The translations under genes and the position numbers were made by a program. Shown here piece after piece: positions 32,615 to 44,570 of a DNA stretch of 64,000 bases. The stretch is from Ancistrus triradiatus. Its lineage: Eukaryota; Chordata; Actinopteri; Siluriformes; Loricariidae. Position 1 is the stretch's first letter; the number at the start of each line of letters is the position of its first letter. A model generated the notes under the pieces. That model had not been told where the DNA came from. It made no database searches and saw only the letters and a program-made list of their open reading frames with translations. The stretch spans positions 516,501 through 580,500 of the forward strand of contig JAJAGP010000212.1 of assembly GCA_025084515.1 (NCBI GenBank), given 5' to 3'.

Positions 32615-33622
32615 AAGTCAGATTTATTTCTATAGCACTTTTAAAAATGGAGCACTGTCTCAAAGCAACTTTACAATTATAGATTATCTTCTAATATCTA
32701 TGGCCAAGCCCAAATTGAGCAAGCCTAGGGCAACAGTGGCAAGGAAAAACTCCCTAAACAGTATAAGGGAAAAAACCTTGGGAGGACCAAGGCTCTAAAA
32801 GGAACCCATCCTCCTTGGGAGAATGTTATCCAATGATGAAAAGAAAATATCTCTGAATTTGGGAGATTGGACCAACCATCTCAGCCTGAGTTTCTTCCAT
32901 AAAATCTGCCATATTTTGTAGATGCCCTTTTTGGTTTTGGTCATGGCATTTTGTATTGCTGGGCGCTGCACACAGGTTCCAGGGCCTCCAGAATCATTGG
33001 AAGTACTGGGTGACATCCCACCTCTTTTTGTTCAGTTTAAGCTGGTCAAATTTGGAAAATAAGGAACCTCTGAAACATTGGAACCTCTGAGATTTGGGTA
33101 GGAATGGTAAGAACATGTCAAGTCAGATTCATTTCTACAGCGCACTTTACAAATGGAGCATTGTCTCAAAGCAGCTTTACAATTTATCATCTTCTATTAT
33201 CTAAAGCCAAGCCCAAATTGAGCAAGCCTAGGGCGACAGTGGCAAGGAAAAACTCCCTAAACAGTGTAAGGGAAGAAACCTTGGGAGGACCAAGGTTCTA
33301 AAAGGGACCCATCCTCCTTGGGAGGATGTTATCCAATGATGAAAAGAAACTATCTCTGAATTTGGGAGACTGGGCCAACCATCTCAGCCTGAGTTTCTTC
33401 CATATAATCTGCCATGTTTTGTAGATGCCCTTTTTGGGTTTGGTCATGGCATTTTGTATTGCTGGGCGCTGCACACAGGTGCCAGGGCCTCCAGAATCAT
33501 TGGAAGTACTGGGTGACATCCCACCTCTTTTTGTTCAGTTTAAGCTCGTCATACTGGGAAATTATGGAACCTCTGAAACATTCGAACCTCTGAGATTTGG
33601 GTTGGGATGGTAAGAACATGTC
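32615..33622 (+). repeat. tandem duplication of a 0.5-kb unit containing the dispersed repeat
   Basis: Unit 1 (32615-33119) and unit 2 (33120-33622) align over their whole length at roughly 94-95% by eye. Each holds the dispersed-repeat core (GGCAAGGAAAAACTCCC) followed by a 300-bp block unique to these units (CCAATGATGAAAAGAAA..GAACCTCTGAGATTTGGG). A third core follows at 33623 with a different continuation. Each unit gives a 73-codon minus-strand frame with no recognised domain. Confidence 0.88.
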
Positions 33623-34210
33623 AAGTCGGATTCATTTCTGCGGCGCATTTTACAGTGGAGCATTGTCTTAAAGCAGCTTTACAATTTATCTTCATCTATT
33701 ATCTAAAGCCAATCCCCAATTGAGCAAGCCTAGGGCGACAGTGGCAAGGAAAAACTGCCTAAACATTGGGAGGAACCTTGGGAGGAACAAGACTCAAGAG
33801 ACCCATCCTCTTTGGGCAACTTGGATGTTATACAGTATGTAAGAATTAACCCGGTTATGTAATTAATAAGTTCATAGTAATAGTTTAAATAAACAAACTA
33901 AAATCTTGAGAGAGAACATATTTAAAAATACAATCATTAAAATAAAACAAGAGGTAGACTAATATTTCAGAAACAATGAAATATTATGGAGAGTATAATA
34001 AAATGGAGAATAAAAGCTATAGTAAGCCAATAATGAAGAGAAATATTGAATAGAACAATGTGAAAATATGAATATCAGCATTATTTAGTCCGATACACAG
34101 AGTCACTTTAGGTGGGAAAGTCCTGGTGGAGGGAGAGAGTTCGGTTGGGCTGGAGCTGATGATGGAAGAACAACTTGACAAGGTTGTTGTCCTCCAAGCT
34201 GGTTTCTAAC
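33623..34210 (+). repeat. dispersed teleost repeat, long form
   Basis: Core GGCAAGGAAAAACTGCC, then the AT-rich block (TAGTTTAAATAAAC, AGAGAACATATTTAAAAATA) shared with 720-780, then CCGATACACAGAGTCAC and GCTGGAGCTGATGATG shared with 61110-61240. Confidence 0.7.
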
Positions 34211-34214
34211 CAGC

Positions 34215-35550
34215 TCTCCACTACAATTAATAACTCCACTACAATAGCTGTGGCAACTTGTTACAAGGAAGTATCTGTTTTATATTCTCTATAATTAATG
34301 TCCAGAGACAACACACCTACACGCAATCCCAATTGTTGCTGGAAAAAGTCACCTCTTTGAGCTAATAAAAAAATATAGGACCAAATCCATTTTCAGATAT
34401 CTGCTTAGTTACAATGATAAATGGCTGCACAGGGAACGTGAAGAAAGCTTGGCTCATAGTTTGTGCTCTGTTTAAGTGGCAACGATCAATTTAATAATTC
34501 ATGCGGATCGATCTTTGATGGCGTGTTAACAACGCCGCGGGAAAGCAAAACAACGTTTTAATGAAAAACACGTCCTGGCCCTTGCTCTTTGGGTTTGGTT
34601 CCGCACTTCAGATTTTTAACCACGTGCAAATGGGTCTCGCTCTCAGCCTCGGAGCGAGCGGAGCATTAAGGGACGGACCTCGCCTATCCAGCGGTGCTCT
34701 CAGCCTGGCTAATTGGATAACTCTCTTCCGCCTGTAGAATATAGGATAACAGTCGCCTCCATTCTCATAAGCACTTAAATCAAGTCAGTGGTGAAATTAT
34801 GGTCACTCGTGCACCATCAATAAGATTACAGCACGCTCGTGCAGAAGTTCAATATGGCTGAGAGAGAGTGCAGGCAGTCCATCTCTGCTGATTAGCTCAA
34901 CTCACAAGTCCCTCCAGAGTGCCTACAACCTCTCCAGTGCTTTACAAGCAGTCTCATAAAGTGCTCTTCAGCCCAAAATACTCAATTAAAAATCACAAAC
35001 CTGTTAAGGTGACGTAAATCCTGGTTTATGCTGCTTCAAAGAGCAGAACATGAGTGGTCACGGGCTTTCAGAAGAGTGCAAGGTGTGTCGCCACCAATCA
35101 AACAAGGGGACGGCGGAGCAAACAGGCAATAGTGATAAATAAGTGTGCTGCTCTCTGTTCAAATTAAATCAAACACTGATTAAAGACAAACTAAAATGAC
35201 CCTAGAAACACAATCCCTTGACAGCGACTCCACTAATATGAGTCGAATAATAATAATAATAATAATAATTCACATTAACCCAAGACAGCTAACTGGCCAT
35301 CACTGATATTTTGATTTCATTATTACTCACGTGTGATCAGCCGTTCCAAACAAAAATGCAGTACAGTCAGGTTAATAATTAATACACAGCGCCAACTTAC
35401 TAAATTCAGTAAAAATATACAACATTGGCATTCGAGTACCTGGGCGTGCCTTCAAGCCAGGTTGGGCATCACAGACATGACTGGCATTGTCTGACAGAGG
35501 AGAGGCTGGTCAAGGGATTACACCCCCACCATGCTGCAAAAGTGACATGT
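34215..35550. other. intronic DNA, possibly low-copy
   Basis: No transposon ends were recognised except an (AAT)n tract at 35248-35271. The segment 34500-34760 is GC-richer, with several CpG and few repeats, and would be a reasonable place to look for conserved non-coding sequence. Confidence 0.4.
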
Positions 35551-35552
35551 TC

Positions 35553-35640
35553 AACTCTGCAATGGACCGACGTGCCATCCAGGGCATGCTTACACCTGCC
35601 CCTTGTGTTCTCCAGGGATAAGCCCGGAGCCAAGGACTCT
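35553..35640 (+). repeat. tail fragment of tRNA-like SINE family 2
   Basis: CAATGGACCGACGTGCCATCC, CCTTGTGTTCTCCAGGGATAAG and CCCGGAGCCA follow the 3' part of the family. Confidence 0.5.
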
Positions 35641-36289
35641 GAGCTCTTCTTCTTCCAGGACCAGTTTCAGTCCTCAGAACATTAAATCTCAAACAAAAAG
35701 TCACAAATGTATCGTCACCCAGTGGAGCATTTCTGTTCTGTTCACACCACGAGTAGTGGTATGTTAAATAAAACATTACATATGCTACCCAAGAAATGCC
35801 AAGAATTGGTTTTTCACCACACCCAAATGTCATCCTATGAATATGTAAATACATAGTGGTACCTTATGGGTACATTTTTCCCATAAAGTATGCCAGACCC
35901 CAATAAAATCCACATTATATAAGGCATTACATGCATTAATGGAGTTGTATTGTACAGGTGCTCCCTGACTTACGATGGGGATCTGTTCAGTCAAATCCAT
36001 CATAAGTTTACATGGACACTTGTATACACAACCTACAGTTGGCCAAGCTCATTAACACAAAGCTTATTTTATAATAAAGAGTTGAAAAATCTCATGTAAT
36101 TTGGTGAGCAATGGATTGAAAGTGAAATGTAAAAGCAAAACACTTACTCTATTGGTGAACTGCAGCTTGAATGTTTTCTGTATGATTAAATTTCTGTTTT
36201 CCTTTCAGTTGGCTCTTTTAAACTAACCTTTTTATTACCCATGGAGACTTATTATTTCACTAAGAATACAGTAGCGTAGATCTAAAAAA

Positions 36290-36915
36290 GAAAAAGCACG
36301 ATAAACAGGTGAAGATCTTCACTGAGCAAAAGCTATTGCGAATCTGAATCACTGTGTACTGAATCGTGAATCGAGTTTCGAATCAAGTCTAGTTTAAGCA
36401 AGTGCACTGAGTACCAAGTAAACGTCGAGAACCAAGACAAATCTTTCAAAATGCGTAAAGAAAAGAATTAGACGAGTTCTGATGTTGTCGAGAACCGAGG
36501 TACCACTGTATTTACTATAGGTATAACTTAAATCTAAATTATATTCAAGCCAGGAATCGCTCACATTACAGATTTCAATTTGGTTTGCTTTTAAATGTTT
36601 GAAAACTGGAGCTACGCACTGCATTTTCCATGACGTACGAATGTGTGCCGGAAAAACCAAGCTCAGAGTCACACCAGTGCAAGTCTACCCAAAGTGCTAT
36701 ATGTACACAGTGCACTAATCCCATCTAGACCCATAATTGTTAAAAATTAAATGATTTAAAAAAAAAACAAAAAAAAAAACCTTAATAATCATTTCTTCCA
36801 AAGATGACAGGCAGGAAAAAACATCACACTGTTACAAAACAGTGGATGTAAAAAAGTTACAAAGATTCTGTAAGATGAATTATCGGGGCATGTCACCCCC
36901 CTCAAACTTTAAGGG
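36290..36915 (+). repeat. two-copy dispersed repeat, copy 2, with CACTG/TA end
   Basis: Same blocks as 23690-24015. At 36488-36508 it contains TCGAGAACCGAGGTACCACTG followed by TA, the usual end of a Tc1/mariner-type non-autonomous family. The second half (GGATGTAAAAAAG, AGATTCTGTAAGATG) continues at 36840. Confidence 0.6.
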
Positions 36916-36919
36916 GGAC

Positions 36920-38130
36920 AGGATTAGAAAAAACGCCCATGTTGTCACCAAAGAGATTAATTTTCTCTGTCTTTGTAAAATGACATCATTGAAGTTCCTG
37001 CAGAAATGCCATCTCTTTTCTCAAGGCGGGAAAATGTCTCTCCAGCTGGGGTGAGCTGCTCTGACGGCTCTTTCAGCAGCAGTAAATCATCCTGATTGAC
37101 CTTTTACTCTTCCTTCAATATCCGTCTCTTCTTCACTCCAGCTGAGCAAAATGGATTGACCTTTACACACATTAACGCGTTTGTATTTTATTTATAGGTG
37201 GCCCAGATTAAACAAACATGACCGACTAAACAGCAGATTTGCATACAGCTCAGTGATCTCACCTGAATCTTTGATTAGAGACGCAGACTGTACAGCTTAA
37301 CCTGACACCACATTCAGAAATCTGGCCAGTGAAATTTACTCCTTACTTGCATACGTTTGAGAAAGGTTCAGGTTTGTACCATTTGCCATGATTGAGGGTG
37401 CAGGATTTTCGTTTGTACCCACTGAGAATGAACAGAAAGTGGGGCGCAACGTACTTTGAATCAGTGTTGACTGCATCATTCTGCTTCATACCTGCTCATT
37501 GCATCCAGTTCCTTACATCCCTTTTCTGTGTGTACCACATTAACATGATTTATGCATTTATGTATGCATGGGCTTTAGTGAACACTGACTCCATGCTGGA
37601 TGTCCCTGTAGATTTGACCTACATATGAGTGCCGGAAAACATCTGATGCCATTTTCTTGGGCATTCAAAAACACGCCAAGAGTTTATGAATGGAATAGGC
37701 AAAATGAGGCCATTAATTCTTGACACTGACCAATCAAAAGGCTGATGTTACAGCTTAAAGTGTCAATGCTCGAGACAAAATTAAGTGTTTCTCTCCTGCC
37801 ATCCAGGCCAGCTTTGTGTGAAGCTTGTGAGATTTGGTATCCCCTTTCCCAGACTGACCAATCTCAGCCATAAAGTTTGCCACTGGCCTCTTGGTAGATT
37901 TCCTGATCGATATCTTCTTGGCTCAGTCGTCCAGTCTGGTGGGACGACACTTCTTATTAATGCGCTCTCTCTGAGAGATAGTTAAAGTCTGAAATCTTTT
38001 TGGATCCTTCTCCAAACTGCTGCCTTTCCACAACCTTATCACAGTGTACCTTTGCAAGCACCTTTGCATTACCTCACAGTACTAGTAATGGAATCCTCCA
38101 GCAAACTTTTACTGGTTTTATTCAAAACCA
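36920..38130. other. intronic DNA, possible old transposon remnant
   Basis: At about 37840-38030 (ATCTCAGCC, TCTTGGCTCAGTCGTCCAG, TCCAAACTGCTGCC) the sequence resembles the reverse strand of an old DNA-transposon coding region in fish, but I cannot name it. Nothing else was recognised. Confidence 0.3.
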
Positions 38131-38136
38131 ATACAG

Positions 38137-38749
38137 CCAATGCATGTGTTTACATGGAATTAATAATCCAATAACTGCAGAAAATCAGATTTGGTCAGTA
38201 ATCTGATCAGGAGTAAACATACTTTAAAGTAATCAGATCATAAGGAACCTCTGGGTTTACATGCCCAGGCAATCACTGGATTTCTACTTTGTAACCAGCC
38301 AATATTCTCACAGAATCATGTGACGCAAACTTCAATTTTTAATATTAAATAACCAAATTCTTAATTTTCTTGAGTACTTGTTGCGTTTCAGTCCCCGCAA
38401 AGTGTTTGATAGCCGTTTAGCGGGTGCTGCGTTTAATTTCACGGTTGCCAGATCCCACGACAGAATCCCCCACTTGGTCTATGTAAATAAACCCAAAGAA
38501 AGCAACATCTCTACGAATACGCAGACCTGGCAACCATGTTTTTTAGGCTAGCCAAATCCGGTAAAAATCGGGTAACTTGTATAGATGGTATAAGAAATTT
38601 GATTAATGATTAAAATCCAGCTCTCTCTATCAGATTTCTTAATCTAATTTCTAGATCTGAGTATGCTGTATACATGACCACTTGAATGATCAGATAACTT
38701 CAGAAATTCGACCATAATCAGATTATAAAATGCATGTAAACACACTCAA
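38137..38749. mobile_element. MITE-like element with GTGTTTACATG inverted ends
   Basis: Left end AATGCATGTGTTTACATGG with AATCAGAT-type subterminal repeats; right end ATCAGATTATAAAATGCATG then TAAACACACT. The arms are inverted over about 100 bp with interruptions. The interior (38330-38560) is unrelated and non-coding. Superfamily not assigned. Confidence 0.65.
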
Positions 38750-41200
38750 TGTCAGGTGGGGGCCAGTTAGCCTGGAGTGTGATCTGAGCAAGTTCATATA
38801 ATAGTTACTAAGACATTTTAATCACATTATTCTTTGACCAGGGACCATATCTTAAAGATTCTTATTGCTAAGAGTAGCTTCTCGTGACAAAACTAAGAAA
38901 AATTGTGGGCATTTCCCTCTCAAAGTTCAGAGTAGATCCTAGTAAAGATAAAAGGTGTTCATAAAGCATCTTAACTCCTAAAAGAGCTCCTAAGGTGAAA
39001 AAACTGGTAATATAGTTTCATTTGTAGATTGTGTATAACATTATGTAGAGTAAGCTGACTTTTGATGTTAACTTTCCTCTGTGTTAATTGAATATATGCA
39101 TACATACAGCCAGTTTTTGATACCACGTGGTGGATCTGGTGTTAAATACATAATCAGGTCTTCGGAAGATGATTTATGCATTCATGCATCTGCATCTGTG
39201 GCGACTTTTGGCCGTATGCTGCATGTCCCTACAGATTTGACCTATATCTGAGTTCTGGGGGAAAAAAACCCCTCTGTAGCCATTTACTTTGAAGCAGATC
39301 CCTGGATCCATAGAGAGACCCCCTGAGAGCGGAGGAAACCCACAGCTCTGAAACCCACACAGCAGAACTATGCAAACAAGTAAAGTCATTTTAAAGTTCC
39401 TTGTTCCTCATCTAAAGAAGGATTCGGCCATTTTCCCTAGAAGGAAACCACTTGGAAGTTGGAAGTACTTCATGGCATGCGTAGGAGAGAGTTGCAGGGA
39501 CTTTACAAGTATTACTCATCGCAAAATGCATCCTGTAGTTTTCCACTATTGCAGGGCAATGTTATGCATGTTTCAGCATAAGATACGACAGCGGATTAGA
39601 TTTCAAAATGTGTAAGATCTGAAAAGCCAATAAAGCATTTCATAGCAGAAGGACCCTGACACAGATGTTCAGGATCACACTGGTGCACTGGTTCCAATTA
39701 CCCACTTTACTGAAGTGTTCACTGGATTGTGAATGCTTCTGCACGGAATTACAGTCGAACCCTCTTCGCACTGCTTTCACTAACATTAATTCCCAATTCA
39801 ATTCTGCTTTAAATACAGTTCCAGCTTTAAGGACTTTTCACACAGAGTACCATTTTTACGCAAGAAAACATAGAAATGGAGGCTACTGGAACCTTCACAT
39901 CGAGTCCGATGTGTTTTTTAAACATCATTGGCCATCCATATTTCCTTTCCTCAGCTACAGATTAACAGTTGAAGACAGCTTTCTTAGATTCCCACATAAA
40001 TACGCTTGCTCCCTACACCATGTTCCCAAAGCTTTGAATAAGGTTCAGCAGCACCTTTCTGCAGACATAGACACCAGTACAAAGCCGTATGGACGAATAA
40101 CTAAGACACAAACTGCTGACACTAATTGGACAAGCTGTCACATTCGCTAAACCCAACAAGCTCTCATTAAAAGTAGACTTGCAGATAAACTTTTGCTAAT
40201 GTTTACACTGTATAGCATTTCTTGTCAGGATTTGTCCTTACAAGCATGAGACCAACAAGTCCCATTACAGCCTCGTTATCAGGAAAACAATCACAGTTCA
40301 GGGAGTTCACAACACTGTGGTGGAAAAAACCTCAAACTTACTAGCATCACCTCAGTCCAATTATCAATTTCACAGGAAGTTATCGTCTCCACATTTATTG
40401 CTTGAGGAGAGGGCTTTTGAGGGCACCATAGTGACTTGGTCACAATCATAACCAATGGCAATAAGGAAGGAATTAGTTTGAGCAGTGATCTCAAAGCACA
40501 TTAAAGCCCAATAAAAATGTTTGCTTTCATTTCCTTTGCTTGAAATCTCACCCATTAAAAATTAATCTATGATTTTTTATTTGCAGTCCGTTACACAGCA
40601 TGTTAAATGTATGGTCAAACGTCAGCGTATAACCTAACTGTTTCAACCACACTCATGGTTAACAAGTAAATGACATCAGACACAATGTAATTAACATACT
40701 GACTGTAGAATGGGTCATACCAAAAAGATCAATGGCTTTCATAATGGCACTGTCCTAGAATGCCACCTTTAAAAGTCCATACATGTGAAGAAAAAACACT
40801 GAAAACCATCAACAGCTTACAGCAGCTGCAACTGATGAGCCACAGAAGCTCATACTGCAGAACCACCAAGTACCAAAGCACCCAACATGAATCTGAATTT
40901 TGATGAATTTGAAACCGTCTTGAGACACGTTCAGTACAAGAACAGTTTATCACAGGCTCATGAACTGGGTTTCTATGGTTGATCATCATAAGCTTAAGGT
41001 CACAATAGATAAATGCCATGCATAGGCTGGAGAGGTGTAAATCCAACCATTAGTTGGAACACCAGTGGAAACATTAACTGGAATGATCAAATCAATCATC
41101 TTGCGGGTAGAGTCAGATGCACCTCAGTGTCAATTTTTTCATGGAGAGTGCTGCCCAAAGTGCTGTCAACTGTTAATCCATTTGTCTAGACTAACTCAAA
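38750..41200. other. intronic DNA without recognised features
   Basis: Includes a 161-codon frame at 39665-40150 (+) with no recognisable domain, discussed under rejected items. No transposon ends were identified. Confidence 0.4.
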
Positions 41201-41214
41201 CCAAGCCTTTGACT

Positions 41215-41780
41215 ATTTAGTTTCCCCTTCTGGCCACAATTTCAGACCAAGATAGCAGAAAGTTCTGAACCAAATATGGCTCAGTTTAGGCAGTAATTGC
41301 TCAGTTATGGCATGGCAATTGTATTGTTAACCAAATTTGGCCCACCTGTTGCCAGCCACAAAGTTCATCATGGTATTCAGACTCTAGGCGTAATCTACCA
41401 TAGGTAATGTGGACCAAACGTGGCGTGCCGTTCTAACTGCCGGTGCAGTCCTGGCTGTGTACTGGCAGAGAGCTTCAGTTAAGTCATCGCTGTCATTCCA
41501 CAGCGGTATTTGTGGCCCGAGGGAAAAGGTAATTGTGGCTCAGAATTGTGCCATAACTCATTTGCTAGCAGAGCAGTCTCTCAATATTCCTTGCTGTATG
41601 AACAACCCCTACGCTGAGGGAAGACAGGTTGTAGTGAGTGGCTCCATACACCTCACAGATTGTTCTCTTCTTTTTTGCTGGCACATGACAGACCTCTATG
41701 CTGAGAATGAACCCAGGAGGTGGAACAGGCTATGCATAAGTGTTCAATAATTTCAATAATCTGCGGTAAATTGTGGTAAG
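41215..41780 (+). repeat. degenerate TGGCCCA/TGGCTCAG-type repeat
   Basis: Recurrent ATATGGCTCAG, TTATGGCATGGC, AATTTGGCCCACC, GTGGCCCGAGG and GTGGCTCAGAATTG at irregular spacing. It resembles an interspersed family of fish with repeated TGGCCCA motifs. Confidence 0.4.
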
Positions 41781-42002
41781 TTTGATATCCTGGTGTAGTT
41801 ATTGGAGTAAAATTAAATTCAGCAGTTCAATAAGTATTACTTGTTCTGTACTTTTGGTCTTTTTTTGTTAGTTTAAATACAACGCTTTGAATAATTTGGG
41901 AATAAATGTTTTTGGAAAACGAGTCCAGCTCTACGGTATTATGATACAGTCCAATCTGACCCCCTTTGAAAAAAGTTTGGACAGTCCTGACCTAATTCAG
42001 GT

Positions 42003-42080
42003 CTTTGGCCTGTAGGAGAAAAATGGAGTATCCAGAGTAAACCCACACGGACATGGGCGGTTGTAGCAAGTAGCTCCATA
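42003..42080 (-). repeat. fragment of tRNA-like SINE family 2
   Basis: GGAGTATCCAGAGTAAACCC and ACACGGACATGGGC are the reverse of the TGTCCGTGTGGGTTTACTCTGG block. Confidence 0.5.
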
Positions 42081-42129
42081 CAACTCGCTGAAATGGTTCT
42101 CTTCTTTTTTGCTGGAAGATGACATGAAT

Positions 42130-42565
42130 GAGAATGAACCCAGAATATGGAAGATTTATTTATATAGTGCTTTTTGTAATGGAGCATTGTCTCAAAGAAG
42201 CTCTTCAGCTTCCAGTATCTAGGGACAGTCCGAAATTGAGAAAACCTAGGGCGACACTGGCAAGGAAAAACGCCCTAAACGGTATAAGGAAGAAACCTTG
42301 GGAGGACAAAGACTCAAAAAGGAACCCAACCTCCTTGGGTGGCTTAGGTGATACAAGTCAGTTTAGTCTCTTAAGGATCTTGAGTCCTCAGTGGGGCACA
42401 ATGTCCCCAGCCAACTGGTGGAGGGAGAGAAGTACTGCCCTCTGGCGTGGCCCAGGCAAGGCGAGGTTGAGGGAACAGGTTATGTTCCCTGTAGCATACA
42501 CTTCAAAAGATACAGGGAGGAACTTGACTCCACATCCAGCCTTTCCTTTCTCAGAGACAGACTTT
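42130..42565 (+). repeat. dispersed teleost repeat, long form
   Basis: TTTATATAGTGCTTTTTG, CAATGG-type start, GGCAAGGAAAAACGCCC, GAAACCTTGGGAGGAC, then CCTCAGTGGGGCAC and CCCAGCCAACTGG. The 163-codon plus-strand frame across it is not a gene. Confidence 0.75.
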
Positions 42566-43124
42566 GAGGGGTGGGGTAGAGGAGTCTGCTTAGGTGTCCA
42601 TGGTGGTGGGTTAGCATGACCATTAATCATCTGTTTTTCCATGATATTTTGACTAAGATGGGAATCCGATTATACAAAAATACAGAATCAGCAGAATCCG
42701 TACTCTGAATTTTGAATTTTTCATCAGGCAAGTCTGATACTCTCTCACAACTTCAGAATGAGAAACTCCGCAGTCCATGATGTAGGGAGTCACATGGCGG
42801 GAGTGATGAGTGCTGGGAAACGTAGTGAAGAAAAGCTGTGGTGGCAACAATAACAGTGTTTGTTTTTTTTATTTCTATACAATATTCAATAAACTACGTT
42901 AGACATTCAATACTTAATTATAAACTAAGATTTATATGAATGATTTTGCCTGACTGTAGTTTAAAGCAAGTGTTTTAAGCATGTTTAAGGTGTGCTATGC
43001 ACTATGATGTTCTCCTGAGCTCTATTTGGAACACTGCATTGTGTGAACTGGGGAATGATGAGCACTGGGAAATGTAGTGAGGAGATGTGTACAGTATTAA
43101 GCATGTTTAATGTAGGATTGGCTA

Positions 43125-43125
<1 letters not shown>

Positions 43126-43199
<74 letters not shown>

Positions 43200-43250
43200 T
43201 ATACATATATACATATACATACATACATACATACATACATACATACACAC
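43126..43250. repeat. (TA)n then (CATA)n microsatellite
   Basis: About 32 TA units followed by CA/TA and about ten CATA units. Frames of poly-Ile/Tyr here are artefacts. Confidence 0.97.
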
Positions 43251-43344
43251 AGTATATACTAAACTCCTCAATTCACGATAAATTCAACTTCTGATGGATT
43301 TGTGGATTTGACGTATCCCCATTGTAAATCAGGCACTACCTGTA

Positions 43345-44570
43345 TTTTGTAACTTTTGCTTTTACACCTCACAAACTGAATTCCATCCTAAATCCTGGAA
43401 GACTCGAGTCAAGCACAGTTTGAAGATGCACCTATTCAAATACACCTACTAAACCTGATTCACAAAGGATAGCCAAACTGTGCTGAACTCCGGTCCTTCA
43501 GGACTGTAGCCAATCAGGTTTAGTATCTGAACGGGTAGGTGTCCAAACTGTTGAATTCTGCCTTTACAGACCATGCACCCACGTTCTAAAAATGTGTGCT
43601 TTTTACATTGTTTGGGGAAAATCCATTCCAGTTTCAGCATGAACGTGCTCCCATTCATGAAGTGAGCTCCCTAACAAACATGCCAACTGTAATGAGGAAC
43701 TTCACTGACCTGCAGAGAATCCTAACCTCTTCCATTCCAACACCTTTGGGATGAATTGGAATGGTGACTATGAATCAGGATTTATTACCAAACATCAGCG
43801 TCTCACCTTATTTTTGCTCAAGGCTAAATGGAACGGAATCCCTCCAGTCATGCTCCCAAATCTGGGGTGATATAGCACCAAAAGGGGACCAACTTGATAT
43901 CCGTGGCTATTAACAATTACAGGAGGTAAACTGCAAAACATATTGCCAACATATTGCTTTAATGGCACCATTGTGACATCAAAATGCCACCTGGCATGAA
44001 ACCCATCACTCGTATCGATTCAATTTTAATAACAAAATGCAGGAGTCAGCTGTCACTGTTGCCACACCGAAGCGCTTGAGGTTATTTTAAAGTCAGATGA
44101 AGAAAAATTAAAATCTTGGAGCATCCATTCCTGTTTTATCAGATTATTCATCGATTTTTCATTCTGCTGTCAAAATGCAGGAGTTTTGCTCATGGTCTTT
44201 CTTTGAATTTGTATAATTGTGCCTGGCACTTCTATCAATGCGCAAATTCCTTCTATTGATTTCCTTTGTGAGTCAGAGGCAGAGTCTGATAAAGTAGCTG
44301 TGTGAGCACCCTGAAGTCATAACTTTTTCCAAATATCAGCTACACAACTCCCCCGCTAAACAGATGAACGCCTGGACCAGTATGAGCACTGTTCTACTCA
44401 TGGTCATAATACAGAAAACCATCAAAACATGCTCGACATTTAAATCCATTACGTTAACTGTGACCTTAATCCTGTTTATGTTTACAAATGAAATTTCCGC
44501 TCTCCATGACCCGTCCAGGATCAAACACAACATGGAGAAAACTGTAGGAGGGATTGAGGAACCAGCTTAC
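43345..44570. other. intronic DNA flanking the C2A exon
   Basis: Apart from a short repeat-like stretch near 43480-43530 no transposon is recognised. The interval 43700-44330 appears low-copy and lies next to the C2A exon. Confidence 0.4.

Larger units (their letters stand above)
18968..44570 (-). other. syt9: syt9 intron between C2A and C2B exons (about 25.6 kb)
   Basis: Inferred from the in-frame junction YVTA to DNVDL across exons 44571-45117 and 18847-18967. The donor is GTAAGC and the acceptor TTGCAG. The intron is largely transposable-element sequence. No convincing exon of a nested gene was identified, though three short open frames with exon-like traits are noted among the findings. 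Confidence 0.85.

Noticed and set aside
39665..40150. 161-codon plus-strand open frame, one of the longest in the window outside repeats
   Set aside because: No recognisable domain, no splice-like boundaries, no coding-type base composition; aromatic and His-rich content looks like translated intron. A homology search could overturn this.
42128..42619. 163-codon plus-strand open frame
   Set aside because: It runs straight through a copy of the dispersed repeat (GGCAAGGAAAAACGCCC, GAAACCTTGGGAGG), whose other copies are not open in this frame.
43126..43294. open frames of poly Ile/Tyr on both strands
   Set aside because: Products of the (TA)n/(CATA)n microsatellite.
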